Source: Nocardioides sp. Soil797 (GTDB taxonomy: Bacteria > Actinomycetota > Actinomycetes > Propionibacteriales > Nocardioidaceae). Taken from it: a stretch of DNA of 64,000 bases. The position numbers and the translations under genes are program-made. The notes beneath the pieces are model-generated. The model made no database searches, was not told the DNA's origin, and saw only the letters and a program-made list of their open reading frames with translations. The stretch lies in contig LMSR01000020.1 in NCBI GenBank assembly GCA_001429555.1, positions 1 to 64,000 on the forward strand. Direction: 5' to 3'. Shown one piece after another: positions 21,866 to 29,103 of the stretch (the stretch's first letter is position 1; the number at the start of each line of letters is the position of its first letter).

Positions 21866-22528
21866 TCAGGCCGGCAGATGCTTCCAGCTGCCCTCGGAGA
21901 CGACCTCGACGGTTGCGCCGTCGACCTTGATCGCGCTCTGGTCATCGATCGCGTACGCCGGACCGGCGAGGTCGGCGGCCCAGCGTTCGGCCTCGGCCAT
22001 CGTGTTCTCCGGCATGAGCTCGTGGTCGACGTGCGGGAAGATGGAGAAGTCCACGACACCGAGGGTGCGGTCGCCCCCGGCCGCTGGCTGCCAGTTGACG
22101 AAGTCTGCGCCGACCCGGGGTGTCAGCACCATGCTCCCGGCGCTCATCCCGACCCAGACCTTCTCGGACAACTCGGGGATGAGATCCGCCAGGCCGGACT
22201 CACGCATCCAGTGGCACAGGAACATCGCGTCGCCACCGTCGACCAGCAGGACGTCGGCCGCCCGGACCCACGGGACCCAACGCTCCCGGCCGATGCTGGG
22301 GAGCGCGGTCAGCTCGAGCAGGCCCACGGACGCCCAGCCCAGGTCGGTCATGGTGGATGAGCCGGCAACGAAGCGCCGTGCGGACTCGGGGCCACACATC
22401 GGGTGTCCCCACTCCGCGGTCGGGATGCAGAGTGCGGTGGCTTCGTCGATCGGCTTCCCGAGCAGGTCGACCAGCGCCCGGGTGATGCTCGGGTTCGTCA
22501 CGCCCCCGGAGGTGAGCAGCAGCTTCAC
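21866..22528 (-). CDS. pepE: Peptidase E-like (S51) protein
   Basis: This 220-residue protein of the class-I glutamine-amidotransferase-like fold has LLLTSGGVTNPSI at the N-terminus, VDGGDAMFLCHWMRE, and the nucleophile elbow VWVGMSAGSMVL with Ser129. A downstream FPHVDHELMP segment supplies the His of the catalytic pair. Family S51 enzymes cleave Asp-X dipeptides or, in the cyanophycinase branch, beta-Asp-Arg bonds. Length and motifs fit dipeptidase E, though the sequence is diverged. It is cytoplasmic, with no signal peptide. The MITE-like element at 22562-22734 begins 34 bp upstream of its start. Confidence 0.8.
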   Translation of the reverse strand: MKLLLTSGGVTNPSITRALVDLLGKPIDEATALCIPTAEWGHPMCGPESARRFVAGSSTMTDLGWASVGLLELTALPSIGRERWVPWVRAADVLLVDGGDAMFLCHWMRESGLADLIPELSEKVWVGMSAGSMVLTPRVGADFVNWQPAAGGDRTLGVVDFSIFPHVDHELMPENTMAEAERWAADLAGPAYAIDDQSAIKVDGATVEVVSEGSWKHLPA

Positions 22529-22561
22529 GGTGTCTCCCTCGTCCGTTGTCGAGGCCAGAGT

Positions 22562-22734
22562 CTAGATGGGTCATTCCAAGGGAAGTCGCCTGACTCGCGA
22601 CTCCCCGCACCCCGGCCGACCGCGTTGTCGTCGACTCAACGATGCTCCGAATCGCCTTCGCTCCTCCGCCTTGTCGGATCGGGGCACGGCTGAGCCGTTC
22701 GCTTGACCGGCAACCCTTGGAATGACCCATCTAG
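22562..22734. mobile_element. 173-bp MITE-like element with perfect 21-bp terminal inverted repeats
   Basis: CTAGATGGGTCATTCCAAGG at 22562 is repeated exactly, and inverted, at 22714-22734 (21 of 21 bases). Nothing inside encodes a transposase. The terminal CTAG on both sides could be a 4-bp target duplication. The element covers the 3' end of the PAP2 gene: its stop codon and last ~33 codons lie inside. Length, perfect ends and lack of coding capacity fit a miniature inverted-repeat element; a large transcript hairpin is the alternative. Confidence 0.65.
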
Positions 22735-23595
22735 CGCCGCGGTTGCGGCCCGCGCCGCCTCTGCGGCCGGCGCCGCGCTTGCGGCCGGCGCCGCGCTTGC
22801 GGCCCGCGTCGCGCTCGGCATCCTCGTGGCCCGCGTCGCCCACCAGGACGCCACGACGAGCGAGGCGATCACGATGGTGTCACCGGCGACGACGTCGAGG
22901 AAGTAGTGGTTCCCCGTCAACACGACGGCCAGCACCATCAGCAGTGGGAGGAGCCGGCCCGCCGTACGCAGCCAGACACTGCGCGACTCGCGCACGAGCG
23001 CGATTCCCACGAGCAGGTCCCAGCCGGCGTGGAAGCTCGGCATCGCGGCGTACGGATTGGTGAACTGCGGCGGTTGCAGCACCCGGTAGGCATTCGTCTG
23101 CGTGGTCACGGTGTCGATGAACCCGAGGTCCATCAGGCGCGGGGGAGCGACTGGGTGCAGGGCAACGATCACCATGCCCACCAAGCCCGAGATGAGCAGC
23201 GCGTTGCGATAGATCGGGTAGGCGGCCGGGCGTCGCCACGCCAACCAGACGAACGCCGCGGCGATGACCGGCCAGTGTCCGTAGATGTAGATCGCGTTCA
23301 GCACGGTCATCACACCGGGTACGTCGAGGGCGAGCGCCTGGGCCGGTTGCTCGAGGAAGATGCCGAGACTGCGCTCGAGGGAGACGACGCCGTGCGCGTT
23401 GGCGGCGGCCGTGGTCGGGTCGCCGACCGTCAGGCCGCGGACGCCGAAGTAGGTGGCGACCGCGACCAGCAGCAATACCAGTTGTCGGGCCAGGAAGACG
23501 GTCCGCGTGCTCGCCCGTGCGCGGGTGGTGAGTCCGGCTGGGGACGGTGTGTCGGTCGGCTGCTGGAGTCCGGCGGGACGGTCGAGGAGAGTCAC
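22636..23595 (-). CDS. PAP2-family membrane phosphatase with element-derived tail
   Basis: This 319-residue protein has about six helices and the PAP2 signatures: the KxxxxxxRP-like segment is poor, but HPVAPPRLM, AAMPSFHAGWDLLVGIALV and TGNHYFLDVVAGD (His and Asp) are clear. It probably hydrolyses or transfers lipid phosphates at the outer membrane face. From about residue 262 the protein is odd: an Ala/Pro-rich stretch encoded by four 18-bp tandem repeats, then a tail (DGSFQGLPVKRTAQPCPDPT...) translated from the 173-bp element. The catalytic core is complete, so the enzyme may still work. The start before MTLLDRPAG is the longest plausible one. Confidence 0.82.
   Translation of the reverse strand: MTLLDRPAGLQQPTDTPSPAGLTTRARASTRTVFLARQLVLLLVAVATYFGVRGLTVGDPTTAAANAHGVVSLERSLGIFLEQPAQALALDVPGVMTVLNAIYIYGHWPVIAAAFVWLAWRRPAAYPIYRNALLISGLVGMVIVALHPVAPPRLMDLGFIDTVTTQTNAYRVLQPPQFTNPYAAMPSFHAGWDLLVGIALVRESRSVWLRTAGRLLPLLMVLAVVLTGNHYFLDVVAGDTIVIASLVVASWWATRATRMPSATRAASAAPAASAAPAAEAARAATAALDGSFQGLPVKRTAQPCPDPTRRRSEGDSEHR
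22742..22813. repeat. Four 18-bp tandem repeats in the PAP2 3' region
   Basis: Units of the form CTTGCGGCCGGCGCCGCG start at 22742, 22760, 22778 and 22796. They encode a low-complexity Ala/Ser/Pro stretch on the reverse strand. They abut the MITE-like element by 7 bp, and replication slippage is the likely origin. Confidence 0.75.
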
Positions 23596-23700
23596 TCCGT
23601 CAGGTCACCACCGGGGGCGGCCCCGGCACATCCGGACCAACCCCCGGATGCACCCCCAAGGTGGGCTCGGGGATCGATCAGGGTGCGGTCGTGAAGCGGG

Positions 23701-24813
23701 TCAGGCCAGGATGCCGGCGATCCGCTCGTGATAGCCGGGCGGCTGCAGCAGGAACGAGTCGTGGCCGAACGGCGACGACAGCTCGGCCCGGTCCACCTCC
23801 ACCCCCAGCTCCTCCAGGCGCGTGGCCATCCGCACCGACTGGCTCGTGTCGAAACGCCAGTCGGAGTCGAAGGAGGTCACCTGGAAGCGGGTCCGGGTCC
23901 GGCGCAGGGCATCGGCGGTCCCCGGCTCGGCGAACGGGTCGAAGTAGTCGAGCAGCCGCGTCAGGTAGAGGTAGGACAACGCGTCGAAGCGGTCGAGGAA
24001 GACCTTTCCCTGGTGCTGGAGATAGTGCTCCACCTCGAAGTCGGGCTGGAGGGTCCAGTCGTCGCCCTGCGACGTACGCCGGTGGCCGAACTTCGTGGCC
24101 AGCGACTGGGCCGAGACGTAGGTGACGTGGCCGATCATCCGGGCCACCTTCTGCCCGCGCCAGGGGAAGACGCCCTGCTCGACGTAGCGCCCGTTGCAGA
24201 AGTCGGGGTCGGACATGATCGCCTCGCGAGCGATCGTGGAGAAGGCGATGTTCTCCGGCGTCAGCCGCGACGACGCGGCCACCACCACGGCCCGCTCGAT
24301 CGCGTCGGGGTCGTCGATCGCCCACTGCAGCACCTGCATCCCTCCGAGCGAGCCCCCGACGGCGGCGTACAACGTCTCGATGCCGAGGTGGCTGAGCAGG
24401 CGTCGGTGCGCGGCGACCAGGTCGGTCATGTGCAGGATCGGGAAGTCCAGGCAGTACGCCGACCCGGTGGCGGGGTCGGTCGACAGCGGGCCGGTGGAGC
24501 CCGAGCATCCACCGAGCAGGTTCGCAGCGATGACGAAGAACCGGTCGGTGTCGACCGGTTTGCCCGGGCCGATCAGGTTGTCCCACCAACCGCGCTTCTT
24601 CTCGCCGACGTGCAGGCCGGCCGCGTGGGCATTGCCGGTCAGGGCATGGCAGATGAAGACGGCGTTGTCGCGCGCCGGCGACAGGTCGCCGTACGTCTCG
24701 TAGACGATCTCGACGTGGTCGAGGCGACCACCGCCACGCAGCAGCAGCGGGTCGTCCGGACTGGCCAGGACGGCCCGCTGCTCCTCGACGTGGCCGAGCG
24801 CACCGCTCGCCAT
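23701..24813 (-). CDS. metX: Homoserine O-acetyltransferase
   Basis: This 370-residue alpha/beta-hydrolase-fold enzyme converts homoserine and acetyl-CoA to O-acetylhomoserine. The nucleophile elbow AAVGGSLGGMQ holds Ser155; the Asp lies in TSFDSDWRF and the His in SPFGHDSFL (His351). The substrate-selecting segment NLLGGCSGSTGPLSTDP matches MetX rather than other esterases. GTHAxxxH-type NAHAAGLH and GWWDNLIGPGKP are also family features. It follows metY on the same strand (34 bp downstream of the metY stop), so the pair is almost certainly one operon for the transsulfurylation or direct sulfhydrylation route to methionine. Confidence 0.95.
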   Translation of the reverse strand: MASGALGHVEEQRAVLASPDDPLLLRGGGRLDHVEIVYETYGDLSPARDNAVFICHALTGNAHAAGLHVGEKKRGWWDNLIGPGKPVDTDRFFVIAANLLGGCSGSTGPLSTDPATGSAYCLDFPILHMTDLVAAHRRLLSHLGIETLYAAVGGSLGGMQVLQWAIDDPDAIERAVVVAASSRLTPENIAFSTIAREAIMSDPDFCNGRYVEQGVFPWRGQKVARMIGHVTYVSAQSLATKFGHRRTSQGDDWTLQPDFEVEHYLQHQGKVFLDRFDALSYLYLTRLLDYFDPFAEPGTADALRRTRTRFQVTSFDSDWRFDTSQSVRMATRLEELGVEVDRAELSSPFGHDSFLLQPPGYHERIAGILA

Positions 24814-24846
24814 CAGATGTTCACCTGGGTTCGATGAGGCCGTCGA

Positions 24847-26133
24847 TCACTTGCTGGCCTGGAGCGCCTGCTCCAGGTCGGCGACGAGGTCCTCGACGTT
24901 CTCGATGCCGATCGAGAGGCGCACCATGTCCTCGGGGACACCGGCCGCCTCGAGCTCCTCGGCCTCGAGCTGGCTGTGCGTCGTGGTGGCGTTGTGGATC
25001 GCCAGCGACTTCGCGTCACCGATGTTGGCGAGGTGGCTGAAGAGGCCGAGCGACTCGATGAACTTCTTGCCACCCTCACGCCCGGACTTCAGACCGAAGC
25101 TCAGCAGGCCGCCGTACCCCTTGCCGGTGCCGATGCGGTCGTGCACCTCCTTGTAGGCGCTGTCCGCGAGGCCGGGGTAGCTGACCCACGACACGGCGTC
25201 GTGGCCCTGGAGGAACTCCGCGACCTGCAACGCGTTGGAGCTGTGACGCTCCATGCGCAGGTGCAGCGTCTCGAGGCCCTGCAGGAACAGCCACGAGTTC
25301 ATCGGGGTGGTCGCGGCGCCCGTGTTGCGCAGCAGCACCGTGCGCGCCCGGATGATGTATGCCGCCGGGCCGGCCGCCTCGGTCCACACCGCGCCGTGGT
25401 AGGCCGGGTCGGGCTTGGTCAGGCCGGGGAACCGGTCGGAGTGAGCCGCCCAGTCGAACTTGCCGGAGTCGACGATGACGCCGCCGATGGAGGTGCCGTG
25501 GCCACCGATGAACTTGGTCGCGGCGTGCACCACGATGTCGGCGCCCTGGTCGATGGCACGCACCAGGTAGGGCGTCGGAGCGGTGTTGTCCATGATCAAC
25601 GGCAGGCCGAGCGCGTGCGCCGCGTCCGCCCAGGCCGGGATGTCGACGACGTTGATCTTCGGGTTGCCGACGGTCTCGCCGAAGACGAGGCGGGTCTTGT
25701 CGTCGACGGCGTTGGCGAGCTCTTCCGGCTTCTCGGGGTCGACGAAGCGGACCTCGATGCCGAACTGCGGCAGCGTGTGGGCGAACAGGGCGTAGGTGCC
25801 GCCGTAGAGCGTCGACATCGCCACGATGTTGTCGCCGGCGTAGCAGAGGTTGAGGACGGCGTAGGTCGTCGCCGTCGAACCGCTGGCCACGGCCAGCGAT
25901 GCGACACCGCCTTCGAGCTGGGTCATCCGCTGCTCGAAGACGTCCTGGGTCGGGTTCATGATCCGGGTGTAGATGTTGCCCGGCTCGGACAGGCTGAAGA
26001 GGTTCGCGGCGTGCTCGGTGTCGTTGAAGACGTAGGAGGTCGTCTGGTAGATCGGGACCGCCCGACTGTTCGTCGTCGGGTCGGCTTCCTCCTGACCGGC
26101 GTGAACGGCAACGGTCTCGGGACGGTAGGTCAT
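24847..26133 (-). CDS. metY: O-acetylhomoserine sulfhydrylase
   Basis: This 428-residue PLP enzyme of the Cys/Met metabolism family makes homocysteine from O-acetylhomoserine and sulfide. Lys207 in VVHAATKFIGGHG binds PLP. SLSEPGNIYTRIMNPTQDVF and ASGSTATTYAVLNLCYAGD contribute the phosphate site, and DNTAPTPYLVRA has the PLP-stacking Asp. Length (about 430) fits MetY rather than the shorter MetB/MetC. It is transcribed just before metX. AGGAGA lies before the ATG. No SAM riboswitch is evident in the 216-bp upstream region, so control is probably by a protein. Confidence 0.95.
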   Translation of the reverse strand: MTYRPETVAVHAGQEEADPTTNSRAVPIYQTTSYVFNDTEHAANLFSLSEPGNIYTRIMNPTQDVFEQRMTQLEGGVASLAVASGSTATTYAVLNLCYAGDNIVAMSTLYGGTYALFAHTLPQFGIEVRFVDPEKPEELANAVDDKTRLVFGETVGNPKINVVDIPAWADAAHALGLPLIMDNTAPTPYLVRAIDQGADIVVHAATKFIGGHGTSIGGVIVDSGKFDWAAHSDRFPGLTKPDPAYHGAVWTEAAGPAAYIIRARTVLLRNTGAATTPMNSWLFLQGLETLHLRMERHSSNALQVAEFLQGHDAVSWVSYPGLADSAYKEVHDRIGTGKGYGGLLSFGLKSGREGGKKFIESLGLFSHLANIGDAKSLAIHNATTTHSQLEAEELEAAGVPEDMVRLSIGIENVEDLVADLEQALQASK

Positions 26134-26348
26134 CTGTTCTCCTGGCGGTCGATGAATCTCGAGCCTAGGCAGATCCCACGACGCTCTCCAGCCCCGTCCA
26201 GTGTGCGGTCAGACCTGTGCGTCCGGTGACAGGCACAGCCTTCCGTCGGGCGGGCGCGGGCACCCGCGCGCGATGGCCTGATCGGGTCATCTGCCAATGG
26301 CCCGTGTGGCATCGCATTCCTCGCACCCGGCGCTCCTACGATGGAGGC

Positions 26349-26753
26349 ATGACGACACTGGGGGCGGCACCGGAGGCAGGTCCGGAGACGGACGAGCTCA
26401 CCACTCTGCTGGAGGCATCCCCCGATCCCGACATACGTGTTTCGGCGGCGTCGGTGGCGGCGTTCATGTCCGGCCTGGTCGCCATCCTGGCCACGCCGTT
26501 CACCCAGGTCCGCGGGCTCGGCCTGCTCGCCGGGGCGCTGACCCTGGCCCTGGTCGTGGTCGGCATGGCCGCGACCAGCCGGGCCTACGTCGCCGGGCGG
26601 GCGCTGGTGGCCACCGGATTGTTCCTGGCTCTCGCCGCCCTGGTGATGGTCGGGATGGGCTATGCCGGCTTCGACACCACGTTCGGTGACGGCGCCGTGT
26701 CCACGCTGGTCTCCTGGGCGGACTCGTTGCGCTCGGCGTTCCACCTGTCCTGA
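26349..26753 (+). CDS. Small membrane protein of unknown function
   Basis: This 134-residue protein has a soluble N-terminus of about 30 residues and three to four hydrophobic helices (ASVAAFMSGLVAILATPF; LGLLAGALTLALVVVGMAA; ALVATGLFLALAALVMVGMG). ATG 26349 follows GGAGG. The family is not recognised; its layout resembles DUF4190-like or phage-shock-type small membrane proteins only in outline. It is divergent from metY and lies 122 bp before the jetA gene on the same strand, without evidence that they share a role. Confidence 0.7.
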   Translation: MTTLGAAPEAGPETDELTTLLEASPDPDIRVSAASVAAFMSGLVAILATPFTQVRGLGLLAGALTLALVVVGMAATSRAYVAGRALVATGLFLALAALVMVGMGYAGFDTTFGDGAVSTLVSWADSLRSAFHLS

Positions 26754-26875
26754 CCTGCTCGGGCCCGAGCCCACCCGGGGCAGGGGAGGCCCGGGGGCTC
26801 TGGGATGCTGGGCGCCGCAACAGCGGGCTGAGCGAGGGGCACAGCCCCGGGAGCCGAGTGAACGGGCGAGGTGGG

Positions 26876-28378
26876 ATGAGCGATATCGAGGCGGAGCTGC
26901 ACCGCGTCCGGGGCGCGTTCGCAACCCCGACGCTCACCCTGCTCCACCAGCGCCAGGCGCCCGTGGTGATCACACTGTTCAGGTCGGCGTTCGGCCGGAG
27001 CAACACGCCCATCCCCACGGCCCGGCTGCACACCCAGGTCGCGACCTACCTGGATCGGCTGCGTGCTGCGGGGGAGGACGACCTCCCCAACGGCTCGGGC
27101 AAGGAGCTGTGCCACCGGTGGATGCGTGGGCAGTGGCTGGTGCGCTCGATCGACGAACGCGGACGCGAGGTCTACACGCTGACCTCCCACGCCCAGCAGG
27201 CCCTCGAGCTGGTCAAGAACCTGACCCGTGACCGGGCCACGCTCAGCGAGCACCGCATCGCCACCATCCTCGGCACGGTCCGCCGGTTCAACGCGGAGGC
27301 GAACCCCGACCGCACCACCCGCGTCACGTTGCTCAACGAGGAGATCGCCCGGCTCCAGGCCGAGAGGGACCGACTCGTCGACGGCGCGGAGATGGTCAGC
27401 GCCACCGAGGACTACATGCACGAGGGCTACACCGAGCTCCTCTCGCTGATCTCCGCGTTGCCGAGTGACTTCGCCCGGGTGGAGGAGCGGTTCGCGAGGA
27501 TCCGCGGCGAGATCCTGGCCGCCTTCCGCGCCGAGGACCGGCCGGCCGGTGAAGTGATCGACGACTACCTCGAGCGCGCCGACCTGCTGATGACGCGCAC
27601 CCACGAGGGGCGCGCGTTCGAGGGTGCGTTCGCGCTCCTCCGCGACGACGCGCTCGTCACCCAGCTCCGCGAGGACTTGACCGCGCTGCTCGATCATCCG
27701 CTGTCCGACCGCATCCTCGGCGAGGCGGACCGTGCGGAGCTGCGCGGCACGGTGCGCCTAGTCCGTGACGGACTCGACCGGGTCCTCAAGCAACGCTCTC
27801 GGGTGACCGCGACGCTGAAGGAATACATCGTCTCCCACGACGGCGCGCGGGATCGGCAGCTGGAGCAGACCCTGCGCCAGGTGGAGTCCGAGCTGATGAC
27901 CTGGATGGCGAACACCGGACCCCGGGCGACCCACGACGTCGCCCTGTTGCCCTCCCGGGTCACGGTCGACCACCTGCGCGAGAAGTTCCACGACCCCGCT
28001 GACGACGTACTGCCTGAGCGCATCGCGCCGCCCTCGCCCGCCGACGCCCCGTCGCTGACCCTGGCGGAGCTCAAGGCCCAGGGCGGGCCGCGCCTCGGTG
28101 AGTTGCGGCAACGCCTCGACGAAGCGCTCAACGACCGGCTCCCGGCAGACTCGTTGGGTGCGCTCTTCGACAGCCTCGAGCCCGAGCTGCGGCGACCGGT
28201 GGAGATCTTCGGGCTGCTCCACCTTGCCGCAGACCGGGGCTGGGAGGGAACCGAGGACCTCGAGGAGTACGCCGCACAGCGTCACGACGGCTCTCGACGG
28301 AGCTTCGCGGTGCCACGGCTTCCCCTGCCCGCCGTCCATGAACGAGCCGACGAACAGAAGAGTGAGCACCCCGCATGA
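26876..28378 (+). CDS. jetA: JetA/MksF-like kleisin (DUF3375)
   Basis: This 500-residue protein of the DUF3375 family is the kleisin-like subunit of Wadjet/MksBEF SMC complexes. It opens with a short winged-helix region (VRGAFATPTLTLLHQRQAP, ITLFRSAFGRSNTPIPTARL), then YTLTSHAQQALELVKNLTRD, a long helical middle with DYLERADLLM, and a C-terminal winged helix. The kleisin bridges the two SMC heads. ATG 26876 follows GAGGTGGG; GTG 26858 is an alternative. ATGA overlaps join jetA-jetB and jetB-jetC, so all three are co-translated. Gene order matches the mksF-mksE-mksB order known from other bacteria. Confidence 0.88.
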   Translation: MSDIEAELHRVRGAFATPTLTLLHQRQAPVVITLFRSAFGRSNTPIPTARLHTQVATYLDRLRAAGEDDLPNGSGKELCHRWMRGQWLVRSIDERGREVYTLTSHAQQALELVKNLTRDRATLSEHRIATILGTVRRFNAEANPDRTTRVTLLNEEIARLQAERDRLVDGAEMVSATEDYMHEGYTELLSLISALPSDFARVEERFARIRGEILAAFRAEDRPAGEVIDDYLERADLLMTRTHEGRAFEGAFALLRDDALVTQLREDLTALLDHPLSDRILGEADRAELRGTVRLVRDGLDRVLKQRSRVTATLKEYIVSHDGARDRQLEQTLRQVESELMTWMANTGPRATHDVALLPSRVTVDHLREKFHDPADDVLPERIAPPSPADAPSLTLAELKAQGGPRLGELRQRLDEALNDRLPADSLGALFDSLEPELRRPVEIFGLLHLAADRGWEGTEDLEEYAAQRHDGSRRSFAVPRLPLPAVHERADEQKSEHPA

Positions 28379-29103
28379 GCGACGTCGTTGACGAGATCCC
28401 GACGGACCTGCCGGACGACCACTCGGCTGAGCCCACTGGTCTCGAGGAGGAGGTCGAGGACACCTCCGTCTCGCTCTTCGAGGGCGACGAAGGCGGTCTC
28501 GAGCTGGCCCAGCGGCAGGCCCTGGTGGCCCTGCTCAAGCAACGCTTCATCAGTGCCCGCACGCATCCGCGCGACTGGCAGGTGCTCATCGACCACGAGC
28601 GAGCCCTCAGGTCGCGACTCAACGACCTGTTCCTCGACCTGCAGGTCGACCGTGCCCGCGAGGTCGCCTGGAAGCGACAGGCGGTCTCCGAGACCGGTAG
28701 CCGCTTTCCCACCCTCCTGTACGACGCACCGTGGTCACGCGAGGAGACCATCGTGCTGGTGCACCTGCGCGATCGGCTGCGGGCCGGGGTCGCCGGTGGT
28801 GAACTGCGGGTGTTCGTCGACCGCGAGGACGTCGTCAACCACGTGGCCAGCTTCCGGCCGCCGCACGCCACCGACGAGGCCGGCGACGAACGCCGCGCTC
28901 GCAACGCGGTGACCAGCGTCGCGAAGTCGGGGCTGCTGATCGCGACGGCCTCGGAGGATCGCTACGAGATCAGCGAAGCGGTCGAGCCACTGCTGCCGCT
29001 GGAGCTGTTGGCCGAGCTGTTGGAGGCGCTGCAGAAGGCCAACGGCTCCGCCGAGGCCGCGGACCATGGCGACGACGAGTTGTTCGAGGAGGACGCGGAA
29101 TGA
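28375..29103 (+). CDS. jetB: JetB/MksE-like KITE subunit (DUF4194)
   Basis: This 242-residue protein has a very acidic N-terminal tail (residues 1-40) and the DUF4194 domain: RQALVALLKQRFISARTHPR, VLIDHERALRSRLNDLFLDL and PWSREETIVLVHLRDRL, then winged-helix sequences to about residue 215 and another acidic tail. In Wadjet and Mks complexes this KITE protein dimerises and binds the kleisin and DNA. It overlaps jetA by four bases (ATGA) and jetC by four bases. The acidic tails at both ends are unusual in length but do not break the domain. Confidence 0.87.
   Translation: MSDVVDEIPTDLPDDHSAEPTGLEEEVEDTSVSLFEGDEGGLELAQRQALVALLKQRFISARTHPRDWQVLIDHERALRSRLNDLFLDLQVDRAREVAWKRQAVSETGSRFPTLLYDAPWSREETIVLVHLRDRLRAGVAGGELRVFVDREDVVNHVASFRPPHATDEAGDERRARNAVTSVAKSGLLIATASEDRYEISEAVEPLLPLELLAELLEALQKANGSAEAADHGDDELFEEDAE

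Noticed and set aside
26134..26348. A possible SAM riboswitch upstream of metY
   Set aside because: No SAM-I, SAM-II or SAM-IV core sequence could be recognised on either strand of this 215-bp region.
26754..26875. GCTCGGGCCCGAGC palindrome between the small membrane gene and jetA as an operator
   Set aside because: Short GC palindromes are frequent in this DNA; there is no promoter element beside it and no second copy.
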